Source: Paenibacillus sp. Marseille-Q4541
GTDB taxonomy: Bacteria; Bacillota; Bacilli; Paenibacillales; Paenibacillaceae
NCBI RefSeq assembly: GCF_018310695.1
Contig: NZ_JAGXCY010000002.1
Coordinates: 248,001 to 312,000 of the forward strand
DNA: 64,000 bases
Reading direction: 5' to 3'
Below, piece by piece: positions 26,736 through 35,361 of this stretch (the first letter of the stretch is position 1; every line of letters begins with the position of its first letter). Below the pieces are notes generated by a model, which worked only from the letters and a program-made list of their open reading frames with translations, was not told where the DNA came from and did not search any database. Both the position numbers and the translations under genes were made by a program.

Positions 26736-26835
26736 CTATGATAAAGATGGTAATCAAGTTTTAAATACGCCAAATGGACGTAGTAAAGTTTTTTATGACA
26801 TCGCAACTTTTGTGTATCGTTACCTCAATAAATAA
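26729..26835 (+). pseudogene. 3' fragment of a phage late gene
   Basis: It encodes MYSYDKDGNQVLNTPNGRSK and VFYDIATFVYRYLNK and stops 26 bases before the holin pseudogene, which has its own ribosome site. The position upstream of a holin suggests a phage structural or lysis-cassette gene. The rest of the gene has been replaced by the truncated frame on the opposite strand. Confidence 0.6.
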
Positions 26836-26861
26836 TCAAATTAAACTAGGAGTTGTTACGT

Positions 26862-27079
26862 ATGAGTAAATGAAAAAACTCTGGTTTGTGGGCAGCATTG
26901 GTATCCGCGTTTCTTTTGGCTGTTCAATCTGTGGGTGCTTTATTTGATTTCCAACTTACAACTGAACAGTATGATGGCATTATGACATGACCGCCGTAAA
27001 CTCTGTTCTAGGACTGTTGGTTGTATTAGGAGTAATTAGTAACCCTAACCTATGTAAAGGCTTCACAGATAAGAAATAA
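26862..27079 (+). pseudogene. Phage holin (phi LC3 type), inactivated
   Basis: A GGAG site precedes ATG at 26862. The fourth codon is TGA, most simply a mutated TGG. The frame then reads KNSGLWAALVSAFLLAVQSV and GALFDFQLTTEQYDGIMT. A 5-base tandem duplication (ATGACATGAC near 26983) shifts the frame; removing one copy restores TAVNSVLGLLVVLGVISN and PNLCKGFTDKK. The result is a two-helix holin of about 70 aa. Both lesions are readable directly. Confidence 0.85.
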
Positions 27080-27334
27080 TAGCTTAAATTGACTGTTAAG
27101 ATGAAATGGTAATTTTATAAAGAAAACAGGCTTAAAAAACGTTGATTTGATGCGGTTTTCAGACATACATATTTAGAAATTGACTGGAAATACAACTATA
27201 CCCTTCTTTAGGATGAGATTTTCCTATTGAGGGGTATTTTTTTTCATTTTTTAATGCCCAACTCCTATGTATCTCCCCTGTAAAATTCAGGGGGGTCATT
27301 TTCCTTATATTCACATGTTCACTTCGTTTCAATT
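27080..27334. other. Non-coding right arm of the element
   Basis: No ORF with a ribosome site was found. The stretch includes a T-rich run at 27238-27258 and an AGGGG/CCCCT pair that may be a weak terminator. It leads into the GGTCAC repeats. Confidence 0.4.
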
Positions 27335-27363
27335 ATGGTCACTTTGGTCACAGTTTTGGTCAC
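27335..27363 (+). repeat. Three GGTCAC repeats near the right end of the element
   Basis: GGTCAC occurs at 27337, 27346 and 27358, each preceded by T-rich sequence, about 65 bases from the right repeat. They match the left-end copies at 21900-21918 in sequence and orientation. They are candidate integrase arm sites. Confidence 0.55.
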
Positions 27364-27426
27364 AAAAACTAGATAATCAGGGGTGAAACTAGTGACTAAT
27401 CAGTAAAAGTCAGAAAATAGTTAAAT

Positions 27427-27725
27427 CTTTCTATTAACCTTGTCCCTCAGCTCGAAACAACATCCACGAGTAAAATTTGTGAAAAGATCTCATTTTTTCA
27501 TTTTATGAAGTGCTTTGTTAATCCAAATTCCAGACAATACGCCATCACCCATTGCGACTGCAGCCTGTTCTGAATGTATACCAAGATCTCCTGCAATCCA
27601 TAAGTTCTCAACTGATGTCATTCTCGAACGCGCATCTGCCACCACGTGCTTATTATCCGCAATTTCTGCACCGAGTTGTTCAGCAAGTTCGGAATGAACT
27701 GGGTTATTCCCAAAGGCAATAAATC
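27427..27725. repeat. Right copy of the direct repeat bounding the element
   Basis: Complete copy (299 bases) of the repeat. It contains the 3' end of the FAD oxidoreductase gene with an intact frame, plus 63 bases downstream. The left copy lacks 20 of these bases. Confidence 0.93.
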
Positions 27726-28398
27726 CACGTTCCGCTTCGACCACTCTGCCACTATTCAGAATAACTGCTGAGATCATTCCATCTTCTTGTTCTTGAACTT
27801 TTTCAATCGGTTCATTTATATATTCAATCTTCTTATCTTTCAGTTTTTGAAGAATTTCGCTCGGAACTTCGGTTTGCTCATGATTAATGTATACCATCTC
27901 CGGTGTTCTGCTTGATAGAATACGAGCCATATTCGCACCGGCTGTTCCCGAACCCATAATAATCGTTTTTTTATTTTTGATCTCATATCCATCACAATCA
28001 GGACATACATATACCGAAATCCCTAACGTGTTTTTTAATCCAGGAAGCTCTGGGTGGCGATCGGTTAACCCTGTGGCGAGTAACAACGTTCTGGACTCAT
28101 ACATTGCACCAGAATCCCCTGTTAAAGTAAACACACCTTCTTTTTTATGTGCCCTACTAATACGGTCATGAATAAAGCTTATGCCATAAGCTTTTGCATG
28201 TTGTACTCCTCTCTTCCGCAACTCTTCTCCTGATATTCCATCTGGAAACCCTAATATATTATGATAACTACGACATAAGTTCGATCTTCCTTCTCCACTA
28301 TCAATGACGAGCACTTTATGCTCAGAATAGCGCCCCAGCTGAATAGCTGCCTGTAGTCCGGCAATGCCTCCACCTACAATAATGCAGTCATGTATCAT
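27490..28398 (-). CDS. FAD-dependent thioredoxin reductase-like oxidoreductase, target of the element
   Basis: The 302-aa flavoprotein shows the FAD motif IVGGGIAGLQAAIQLG, the redox pair in VCPDCDGYE, the NAD(P) motif GSGTAGANMARIL and the C-terminal WIAGDLGIHSEQAAVAMGDG. It is a paralogue of the protein at 18582-19481. Its last 79 codons lie in the repeat that also occurs at the far end of the element, so the present 3' end was probably supplied by the element or duplicated at insertion. The frame is intact, so the gene should work. Such 3'-end targeting leaves the host gene functional. Confidence 0.9.
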   Translation of the reverse strand: MIHDCIIVGGGIAGLQAAIQLGRYSEHKVLVIDSGEGRSNLCRSYHNILGFPDGISGEELRKRGVQHAKAYGISFIHDRISRAHKKEGVFTLTGDSGAMYESRTLLLATGLTDRHPELPGLKNTLGISVYVCPDCDGYEIKNKKTIIMGSGTAGANMARILSSRTPEMVYINHEQTEVPSEILQKLKDKKIEYINEPIEKVQEQEDGMISAVILNSGRVVEAERGFIAFGNNPVHSELAEQLGAEIADNKHVVADARSRMTSVENLWIAGDLGIHSEQAAVAMGDGVLSGIWINKALHKMKK

Positions 28399-28501
28399 CC
28401 TATCCCTACCTTCTCTCTAGTTACTATCTATTTTCAAAAGTTCATCTCTTTTATCCTTAAACAAATCCGTTGTTTTTAAACGTAGATACAAGGAACAGCA
28501 A

Positions 28502-28529
28502 AAAGACCATGTGTAATCACATGGTCTTT
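28502..28529 (-). terminator. Terminator after the SLH-GH18 gene
   Basis: AAAGACCATGTG/CACATGGTCTTT with a four-base loop, 15 bases after the stop. Confidence 0.9.
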
Positions 28530-28543
28530 GATTAAATATTTTA

Positions 28544-30175
28544 TTAATCTAACTGAAAACGATAGTTTTCATAGATTCTCGTATTGTTAATAGCAGGCCA
28601 AATATCTTTTGTCTCTGAGCCCATATACCAATAGGCATACCCAGCTACTCCTAGTTGTTCTGACAAGCGTACTTTGGCAGAGAGCGAACGACTGTCTTCT
28701 GTCCAAATTTTACGTTTTGAACCTGTATTCGTATAAGTTAGTGTATATTGCGAGCAGATCGAATCCCAATGAAGAGCACGCCGATTTGAGCTATAAATCT
28801 GACCCTGACGCTGTAATGTAATATCATAAGAACCCTTAATAGGATCGGCAAGTGACCAGTCTCGTGTATAAGTTGGGAGCGCCACTATAATATGTTCCTT
28901 ATCCATCACCTTCATCAGTTTCTGAATACCTGATTTGAGCCAAGGCAAGGAGGATACAGAACCAGGATTCGTCGATCCATTCCAATGCTCTTCATATGCC
29001 ATTAGAATGACGTAGTCTGTATTCTTCCCGAGCATTTCGTAATCGAATGCAGCGGTCCAGCTCGAACCAAGATCAGGAGAAACGTCAATAGAAAGAATAA
29101 TTCCGTTGCTTTTTAATTTGGGATATAAGGAGGCAATAAACGCACTCAAATAATCGCGATCCTCGGGTTTTACATTTTCAAAATCGATATTCAGTCCAGC
29201 CAGACCATAATTAGATGCACTTGAAACAAGTTTCTGCACGAGTAATTCCCGTTTTGCCGGACTTGAGAGTATCCGATGTGTAAGCTCCGCATCCGAACGA
29301 TTCCCTACCATTCCCCATATGTCCAGCTTATGTGTTGTTGCAAAGTTAATGAGTCGTTGCTCAACATTACTTTTTACCAGATTGTCCTCATCTAGGAAAA
29401 ACCAGCGAGGAGATAAAGTGTTGATTCCTGAAGACAATACTTGTTGTTCAAATTGTGCCGTTGTTGAATCGTATTGCCATCCCAGTTGCACTTTGTTCAC
29501 AGGTTTCATTCGAAGCGCATTTTTTACTGTAGGAGTTTCCAAGATTCGATCAATGAGTACGGCAGCTTCCGCACGGATCAATGATCTTTGGGGATAGAAA
29601 AGATGATTATCCCCTTGCATATACCCCAGCTCCGTTACTTTGGCAACAGAAGATCTAGCCCACGCAGAAATTCTTTCACTATCATAATAAGGAAGCTCAG
29701 ATGGAGATGTAACGGCAGGCGGGCTTGTCTTTAACATACGAGTCATAATCGCTGCAGCTTCTTCTCTAGTCACGGCTGACTGCGGCTCAAACCTAGAAGT
29801 AGATCTCCCTTTCATCATCTCCAAATTAACAAGGGCATGGATATCCCCATAATACCAATCTGTTTTTTTCATATCCAAAAAGGGAGACAGGTCATTTTTC
29901 ACGGGAATTAACCTTAGTGCTCGAACAATCATCGTAGATAGTTCTGCTCTTGTCAGCTTTTTACCTGGTTCAAAATAATGAGAACTCGTTCCGCTGACGA
30001 TTCCGTTCTTATATAGCCGTAGAATAGCTTCTTCTGCATAGCTAGCAGATATATCATAAAAAGGTTTTTTCACTGAAGCGGCTTCCGTGAGCTCTGGTCT
30101 TGATATACCGATCGCTGTAGTCAGCAGGATCAGTGCAGTGCATGTCATGGTTATTCTTTTTATTGTCCGTTTCAA
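28544..30175 (-). CDS. Cell-wall anchored glycosidase: three SLH domains plus GH18 domain
   Basis: Signal peptide (residues 1-33), then three S-layer homology repeats (about 35-215; for example YAEEAILRLYKNGIVSG, KLTRAELSTMIVRAL, AVTREEAAAIMTRML), which bind secondary cell-wall polymer. The C-terminal glycoside hydrolase 18 domain (about 225-543) has the catalytic block AGLNIDFENV near residue 334, where Glu is the expected acid, and VILMAYEEHWNG. It resembles spore-cortex or peptidoglycan-active YaaH-like enzymes more than true chitinases. At 543 aa it is complete. It stands alone with its own terminator. It probably remodels wall polymer or processes GlcNAc-containing chains at the cell surface. 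Confidence 0.9.
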   Translation of the reverse strand: MKRTIKRITMTCTALILLTTAIGISRPELTEAASVKKPFYDISASYAEEAILRLYKNGIVSGTSSHYFEPGKKLTRAELSTMIVRALRLIPVKNDLSPFLDMKKTDWYYGDIHALVNLEMMKGRSTSRFEPQSAVTREEAAAIMTRMLKTSPPAVTSPSELPYYDSERISAWARSSVAKVTELGYMQGDNHLFYPQRSLIRAEAAVLIDRILETPTVKNALRMKPVNKVQLGWQYDSTTAQFEQQVLSSGINTLSPRWFFLDEDNLVKSNVEQRLINFATTHKLDIWGMVGNRSDAELTHRILSSPAKRELLVQKLVSSASNYGLAGLNIDFENVKPEDRDYLSAFIASLYPKLKSNGIILSIDVSPDLGSSWTAAFDYEMLGKNTDYVILMAYEEHWNGSTNPGSVSSLPWLKSGIQKLMKVMDKEHIIVALPTYTRDWSLADPIKGSYDITLQRQGQIYSSNRRALHWDSICSQYTLTYTNTGSKRKIWTEDSRSLSAKVRLSEQLGVAGYAYWYMGSETKDIWPAINNTRIYENYRFQLD

Positions 30176-30279
30176 AATAGGAGCGCCTCTCTTTATTTTT
30201 CATAGTACATCCATCCTATCAATGAACTCGGTTACTGTATCTATGTAAATACTAGAAAGATTACCAAGTATATAGAAAA

Positions 30280-30299
30280 ACACCGCTTTGCAGCGGTGT
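30280..30299 (-). terminator. Terminator after the small acidic protein
   Basis: ACACCGCT/AGCGGTGT stem with a four-base loop, followed on the minus strand by TTTTTC. It lies ten bases after the stop at 30310. Confidence 0.85.
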
Positions 30300-30309
30300 C
30301 CTCATGAAT

Positions 30310-30567
30310 CTATTTTCGATAATCAGCTCGATACTTTTCTTTGGTAGATGAATTACTTTTGGTAGCTTCCTTATCTTTTTCTTCCTGTTTTTCAAGACTC
30401 AGATCTTCCATGGGAATAGGATCAACATGGAGTTCATCTTCATAACGATCGAATAAACTTTCTTCCTCGGTCCGGTATTGTTCTGGATGATCCATAGTAT
30501 GACTCCGTTTTTTATCTTCTTGTTCGTAAACATGATCTTGTCGATCTTTATTCGGTAGTTTGCTCAT
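30310..30567 (-). CDS. Small hydrophilic protein, function unknown
   Basis: The 85-aa product (MSKLPNKDRQDHVYEQEDKK onward) is almost entirely charged (Glu, Asp, Lys, Arg), with no hydrophobic segment, and is likely disordered. ATG at 30567 has GGGAGG eight bases upstream; the frame to 30678 has none. No family is recognised. Small disordered proteins of this kind are common in spore formers. Confidence 0.65.
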   Translation of the reverse strand: MSKLPNKDRQDHVYEQEDKKRSHTMDHPEQYRTEEESLFDRYEDELHVDPIPMEDLSLEKQEEKDKEATKSNSSTKEKYRADYRK

Positions 30568-30657
30568 TACTGAATCCTCCCTCACATTGTTGTTATTTAT
30601 TACCATAATACTTTGGAGTTCAAACAATCTATCCACTTCATCCCTTCTTAATACAAA

Positions 30658-30692
30658 AAAAACACTACAGAATATCATTCCGCAGTGTTTTC
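30658..30692 (-). terminator. Terminator after the thioesterase gene
   Basis: AAAACACT-x-C-x-GAAT/ATTC-x-G-x-AGTGTTTT stem, ending five bases from the stop at 30696 and followed by a T-rich run on the minus strand. Confidence 0.82.
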
Positions 30693-30695
30693 ATA

Positions 30696-31430
30696 TTAAG
30701 TGCCAAACTGAATCTGTGCCTCAAATATAAGTTTGCCAGTATGATTGATCCCCCTGAACCATATCGATTGATCTACCAGCTCAGAACGTTCAACAATCCC
30801 CTGTTCGTCTTGCTTCACCTCTCGGTGATAGGTTATTCGAAACCGTTCCATGCGAAGACTGCTGACTTCATTAGCACTCAAGGCATCATAACAAAGATCA
30901 GCATACCTCGCATTGTTAACATGTCCATTGCTATCAATAAGACTATATGTAGCTATAAATTCATAGGCTTTCCTCATCTCAATCTCAAGGGGAATGGATA
31001 CCTTAGCGGGAGGTCCGTCTGTTATATCTCCTGCTACTACCGGGATCTCATAAGGTAGGGCTGAAGGACGCAAAATTTTACGCTTATGAATATCAACTAA
31101 TGTCCAAGCAGAACGAGCATATCCTGATGCTCCTGAGGTTCCTATAAATTCATAATCTCTCAACCATACGACCCCTTGATAACCTTTAGACCAAGTAGAA
31201 ATCTCCACTTTTTCCTCCAGAACAGGAGTCTGTGTAAGTGTAAGATCCATGGTCATCAACATCCAGCCAAAACCGTCCCGAAGCATTTCAGAAATGGTCA
31301 TCCCTAGCTGCTGCAGATGCCGGTCAGCACCATCTTGTAGTCGTTCCAGCATGGCTGATAACTTGATTCTAGACTCTACATCAGATTGACTCGAACTAAC
31401 TTGAAATGATTCTATTCCTTTTTCGTTCAT
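30696..31430 (-). CDS. Acyl-ACP thioesterase
   Basis: It hydrolyses acyl-acyl carrier protein to release fatty acid. The double hot-dog layout is visible: an N-terminal repeat with SEMLRDGFGWMLMTMDLTLT and KVEISTWSKGYQGVVWLRDY, and a second repeat with IDSNGHVNNARYADLCYDAL, in which Asn, His and the following Asn form the expected catalytic set. It has 244 aa, the usual bacterial length. ATG at 31430 is preceded by AAAGGA. It stands alone. Confidence 0.9.
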   Translation of the reverse strand: MNEKGIESFQVSSSQSDVESRIKLSAMLERLQDGADRHLQQLGMTISEMLRDGFGWMLMTMDLTLTQTPVLEEKVEISTWSKGYQGVVWLRDYEFIGTSGASGYARSAWTLVDIHKRKILRPSALPYEIPVVAGDITDGPPAKVSIPLEIEMRKAYEFIATYSLIDSNGHVNNARYADLCYDALSANEVSSLRMERFRITYHREVKQDEQGIVERSELVDQSIWFRGINHTGKLIFEAQIQFGT

Positions 31431-31523
31431 TGGTTAATCCACATCCTTTAATTACTACACTATTCCTATTACTTTACCGTGTTTGGGTAAGTAAAGGCAA
31501 ATAGTTAAGTCATGGATCGAACC

Positions 31524-31997
31524 TCAACCTCCCAGTCCGCTAAGTTGCTCTCGAAGGTTATTTATATTCGTAATTAAATCAGGAATCCCTGTTTGCTCCC
31601 AAGCTTCTTGCGTAAATCCTCTCTGTTCCAACTCCGTTTTGAAACTTTCTACCATCCCCATCAGCTGCTCATTGTACTGAACAAGCTGGGTATGAATCGC
31701 TTCACCCAATGCAGGTGGAGTCAGTTGAGTAAACTCACTCGCTTCTGTTTGAATCTGCTGAAGAGTTTCTTTCATTTGTGTTGCAATCTGAGGATTAGTT
31801 ACCGCTTGTTCCGCCAAACCTTGCAATTCAGTTCCTGCCGTTGAAATCTGCTGAATATATTCGGTTGCATCATTAACATAAGTTATAGAACTGTTTACAC
31901 TCTCAACTGCACCACAAGCCGATAACAATAATGTGGTTACAAGGACAGACGTCATAACCGCTATGTTACGATTTCTATTGCTGTTCTTTTTTCTCAT
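31524..31997 (-). CDS. DUF6376-family lipoprotein
   Basis: A 157-aa lipoprotein with lipobox TLLLSACGAV. The mature part is helical (ITYVNDATEYIQQISTAG, EASEFTQLTPPALGEAIHTQ, NNLREQLSGLGG), matching the DUF6376 pattern of Bacillales. ATG at 31997 follows GGGAGAT; the frame to 32051 has no ribosome site. The function is unknown. It is surface-attached. Confidence 0.85.
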   Translation of the reverse strand: MRKKNSNRNRNIAVMTSVLVTTLLLSACGAVESVNSSITYVNDATEYIQQISTAGTELQGLAEQAVTNPQIATQMKETLQQIQTEASEFTQLTPPALGEAIHTQLVQYNEQLMGMVESFKTELEQRGFTQEAWEQTGIPDLITNINNLREQLSGLGG

Positions 31998-32060
31998 TTT
32001 CAATCTCCCTTCAAGCTGTAAGCCCTTTCTTAATAGTACGTTCCGTCTCATGCAACCGTT

Positions 32061-32981
32061 TCAGTTATCTTGATGTAACCGTGTTTGTTGCTGAATTCGA
32101 TACGTTTCAGGAGAGCATCCTACCGCTTGTTTGAAGGTACGGCTAAAATGGGAAATTTGTTTAAAGCCTGCTTTTTTACTGACTTCCGTTACACTAATTT
32201 CAGGCTGGAAACGAAACAGTAATTTGGCCTGATTGATCCGTCGCTGATATAAATACTTGATAATTGTCGTACCAGTCAGCTCTTTAAACAAAGCTGCCAT
32301 GTAAGGTTTAGATAAATGGAGTTCACTCGCAATGTCTGATAACGCTACTTCGTACATATAATTTGATTCAAGATAGGTGATAATGTGCTGCAAATGTTCT
32401 TCTTTGTCTGATAAAATTTTACGATGATGCATAGCCGTTTCATAAAAATGAGCGGCCATCACCAGAAAGTCACACAACTTGAAAATAAATCGATCATGCG
32501 CCCTCTCTTGATTTTCATTCCCCTGATGCAGCTGATTCATCTGCGCAAAACATTCTTCCACTTCGATTTGCTGTGCTTGTGTAAGATGAATCACTTCATT
32601 GTTTAATTTTTCAAATGGTTCAAGAAGCCATTTCGCTCTCTCTGGATGCAAATATTGTTCTATTTCAGAAGGGTAAAAGTGAAGCGTTGTTCGGATATAA
32701 GTTGTATCAGGTTCGGGGTGAGGCCTGTGAAGCGTCATCCCATGCATAAGGATAAGGTCCCCCGGCTCGAGTATATGAATCCGATCTCCGATAATATAAT
32801 TGCATTTTCCTGCGTGAAAATAATAAATTTCGTAAAAAGGGTGGGAATGAAATCCGTCATCAACCTCAGTATGTAATGGATCACAATTTCGGTGAGTAAA
32901 GCTGAGCGGCTCCTTCATCTGCATTGTATAGGCCAAAAGCAAGGTCACTCCTTCATCGTTAACCTGTTCTTCTGGCTCCAT
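32061..32981 (-). CDS. AraC-family regulator with cupin domain
   Basis: The N-terminal part (about 30-140) is a cupin sensor (HSHPFYEIYYFHAGKCNYII, ILEPGDLILMHGMTLHRP). The C-terminal about 100 residues hold two helix-turn-helix motifs (VALSDIASELHLSKPYMAAL and VTEVSKKAGFKQISHFSRTF). It has 306 aa as given; the ATG at 32981 has no ribosome site, and a start nearer 32948 after AAGGAG is possible. It lies 51 bases after the sugar-catabolism operon in the same direction, so it may be its last gene and its regulator. Confidence 0.9.
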   Translation of the reverse strand: MEPEEQVNDEGVTLLLAYTMQMKEPLSFTHRNCDPLHTEVDDGFHSHPFYEIYYFHAGKCNYIIGDRIHILEPGDLILMHGMTLHRPHPEPDTTYIRTTLHFYPSEIEQYLHPERAKWLLEPFEKLNNEVIHLTQAQQIEVEECFAQMNQLHQGNENQERAHDRFIFKLCDFLVMAAHFYETAMHHRKILSDKEEHLQHIITYLESNYMYEVALSDIASELHLSKPYMAALFKELTGTTIIKYLYQRRINQAKLLFRFQPEISVTEVSKKAGFKQISHFSRTFKQAVGCSPETYRIQQQTRLHQDN

Positions 32982-33032
32982 TGTAACATGATGCGGTCTG
33001 CCGCAGTTATATATCAGCGATGCTCTAATTAA

Positions 33033-34121
33033 CTATTTATAAGCTGGTGCAAGTTGCTCTGCTTGCTGCTGGGCAATGAGACATAATTCAGCTGCTTTAA
33101 ATGCATGTTCCTGGGTCATGGCAAGCTCTGTCCGCTGTAAGCAATCTGTAATCAGTTGACCAAAGAAAGGATATCCCACCTTCCCTTTCACGCCAAATCG
33201 GTATTCACCTTCATGATTCACGAGGTAGACTTGGTCCCCTTCTTGTTCCCTCGCGACATCGGTATATTTTCTAAGTTCAATGTATCCATCAGTACCAAGA
33301 ATTGTCGTTCTTCCATCCCCCCAAGTAGACAAGCCATCAGGCGTAAACCAGTCCACTCGAAAATAGCCGGAAGCACCATTATTTCCAATCAAAGCAGCTT
33401 CACCAAAGTCTTCAAGCTCCGGATAAGCAGGGTGATTCAGATTGGCAGCACGGCTATACATTACTTTTGCATCTTGGCAAGAAGCGAAAGTTAGAAACTG
33501 TTCAATTTGATGACTACCAATGTCACATAGAATTCCTCCGTATTGCTGCTTTCGAAAAAACCAATCCGGACGACTTGCTGCATTTAGCCTGTGTGGTCCT
33601 GTCCCCATGACTTGTAATACACGGCCAATTGCTCCTTGTTCAATCAGCTGACCTGCGTATACTGCGCTTTCAACATGAAGACGTTCACTGTAATAGACCA
33701 TATACTTCCTGCCCGTCTCTCTCGTCTTAGTACGAGCGGCTTCCAGCTGAGCAAGGGTTGTAAATGGAGTTTTATCGGTAAAATAGTCCTTTCCTACATC
33801 CATCACTTGCAGCCCAAGCTCGCCTCGCTCCGATGGAATTGCAGCAGCGGCGACAAGCTGAACTTCATGATCTAGAAAAATCTCGTCCAAAGATCGGGCA
33901 GCACGAACTCCTTCAAACTTTTCCATAAAGACTTTTACTTTTTCCGGGTCTTTGTCATATACCCATTTAAGCTTTGCTCCTGCTGCAATCAAACTACTGC
34001 ACATTCCATAAATGTGCCCGTGATCTAAAGCTGCAGCGGCGAAGACAAATTCCCCCGGACCACATACCGCCTCTTGGGCTACACTTTTAGGGGCATAAAA
34101 CATTCCGTCTTGAGGGCTCAT
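33033..34121 (-). CDS. Gfo/Idh/MocA-family oxidoreductase
   Basis: This NAD(P)-dependent sugar or inositol-type dehydrogenase has a Rossmann N-terminal half (FVFAAAALDHGHIYGMCSSL, VYDKDPEKV, DYFTDKTPFTTL) and an alpha/beta C-terminal half (GGILCDIGSHQIEQFLTF). The usual EKP motif is replaced by DKTPF, a known variation. ATG at 34121 has AAGGAGAG six bases upstream. It has 362 aa. It is the third gene of an operon with a TIM-barrel isomerase and a second Gfo/Idh/MocA enzyme. The substrate is unknown. Confidence 0.88.
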   Translation of the reverse strand: MSPQDGMFYAPKSVAQEAVCGPGEFVFAAAALDHGHIYGMCSSLIAAGAKLKWVYDKDPEKVKVFMEKFEGVRAARSLDEIFLDHEVQLVAAAAIPSERGELGLQVMDVGKDYFTDKTPFTTLAQLEAARTKTRETGRKYMVYYSERLHVESAVYAGQLIEQGAIGRVLQVMGTGPHRLNAASRPDWFFRKQQYGGILCDIGSHQIEQFLTFASCQDAKVMYSRAANLNHPAYPELEDFGEAALIGNNGASGYFRVDWFTPDGLSTWGDGRTTILGTDGYIELRKYTDVAREQEGDQVYLVNHEGEYRFGVKGKVGYPFFGQLITDCLQRTELAMTQEHAFKAAELCLIAQQQAEQLAPAYK

Positions 34122-34187
34122 CCGATTCTCTCCTTCGATCATTGATCAGTAGTTACATCCAGGAAGACGATGCTGTTATCGACTTTT

Positions 34188-35357
34188 TTAGTAAGTACCA
34201 CTTAAATCTACGAGCTCTTTTGTAGCCTGTTCTTCCGATTTTTTGATTTGGGAAGATCTGATTTTTTCTTGCAGCTGTTCATAGAATTGATCCTCATCTA
34301 TAGGAAGATCAACCCACTGATCCGTCCAGGTAGACAAATACATTGCATTGGACAGGGTAAGCCCTTTTATCCCCTCTTCACCTGGGGCAATGAGCTGCTT
34401 CTGCTCCCTAATCGCATCAATAAAGTTTTGAATGATACCTAGATGACCCGTTTCTTTCCCCGTAATCGGAATTTCCGTTTTCCAGCATTCAGGTTGAGCA
34501 AAAGCGGTCGTATTTCGTTTATTAAATTCACTCTCTAGTTCACGTAACCGCCAGAAAGTCATTTTCCCGTCTTCAATTACAATTTTGCCGCGATCTCCCG
34601 TTATCTCAAAACGGTTTGTGCCCGGTGCTTCTCCTGTTGTTGTTACAAACACTCCTGTTGCCCCATTCTCATACTCCACATAGGCGGTAACGTCATCTTC
34701 CACTTCAATGTTTCGGTATTTACCGAATGAACAAAAAGCACGTACACGCTTAGGCATCATACCGATCGTCCACTGCCATAAATCTAACTGGTGCGGATCT
34801 TGGTTTATGAGAACTCCGCCCCCTTCTCCTGCCCAGGTGGCGCGCCATCCTCCAGAATCATAGTAACTCTGAGAGCGATACCAGTTCGTAATAATCCAGT
34901 TCGTACGTCTGACCTCGCCAAGTTCTCCTGATGAAATCAGATCCTTGAGTTTAATGTACAAGGGGTTAGTCCGCTGATTGTACATAATGGAAAAAACTTT
35001 ACCGCTCCCTAGTGCTGCTTCGTTCATCTCACGTACTTGCTTGGTGTAGACACCCGCAGGTTTTTCAATGAGAACGTGTAGTCCATGCCTAAATGCCAAA
35101 ATAGCCTGCTCCGCATGATGGTAATGTGGAGTAGCTACAAGAACAGCGTCTATGCTGCCAGATTGATACATCTCCTGCGGCTCTTTATAAAAGAGTACAT
35201 CTTGGGGCAGTGTTTTCTCTGCCCACTCTCTAACCGAATCCCTAGCGTCACATACAGCAGCAAGCACCGCACCCTTAATATGACCTTGGACAAGCGTCAA
35301 CGCATGGGAAGAACCCATATTTCCGATACCGATAATCCCTACTCTTACCTGTTCCAT
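34188..35357 (-). CDS. Gfo/Idh/MocA-family oxidoreductase
   Basis: The nucleotide-binding start is canonical (VRVGIIGIGNMGSSHALTLV), with the EKPAG motif near residue 95 (LHVLIEKPAGVYTKQ) and the C-terminal substrate half with GGGVLINQDPHQLDLWQW. It has 389 aa from ATG at 35357, which has GGAGG nine bases upstream. It begins four bases after the isomerase stop, so they are coupled. Likely oxidation of a cyclic polyol or sugar; the exact substrate is not visible. Confidence 0.9.
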   Translation of the reverse strand: MEQVRVGIIGIGNMGSSHALTLVQGHIKGAVLAAVCDARDSVREWAEKTLPQDVLFYKEPQEMYQSGSIDAVLVATPHYHHAEQAILAFRHGLHVLIEKPAGVYTKQVREMNEAALGSGKVFSIMYNQRTNPLYIKLKDLISSGELGEVRRTNWIITNWYRSQSYYDSGGWRATWAGEGGGVLINQDPHQLDLWQWTIGMMPKRVRAFCSFGKYRNIEVEDDVTAYVEYENGATGVFVTTTGEAPGTNRFEITGDRGKIVIEDGKMTFWRLRELESEFNKRNTTAFAQPECWKTEIPITGKETGHLGIIQNFIDAIREQKQLIAPGEEGIKGLTLSNAMYLSTWTDQWVDLPIDEDQFYEQLQEKIRSSQIKKSEEQATKELVDLSGTY

Positions 35358-35361
35358 GATG

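Larger units (their letters stand above)
21568..27725. mobile_element. Decayed integrated element targeting the 3' end of an FAD oxidoreductase gene
   Basis: A direct repeat of about 280-300 bases bounds a 5.6-kb insert. The insert holds a tyrosine-recombinase remnant next to the left end, GGTCAC repeats next to both ends, a phage holin pseudogene, other broken genes, and the lowest-GC coding sequence in the window. The right-hand repeat completes the host gene, the left one is the displaced 3' end. That is the expected result when an element carrying a replacement 3' end integrates by site-specific recombination. It has probably lost the ability to move, since the integrase is truncated. Confidence 0.8.

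Noticed and set aside
26602..26835. 77-codon rightward ORF
   Set aside because: Its first half is antisense to the truncated leftward gene; only the part from about 26729 looks like a real phage fragment.
27335..27363. GGTCAC repeats as a CRISPR array
   Set aside because: Unit of six to eight bases with spacing of 9-12 bases, no spacer-like sequence and no cas genes.
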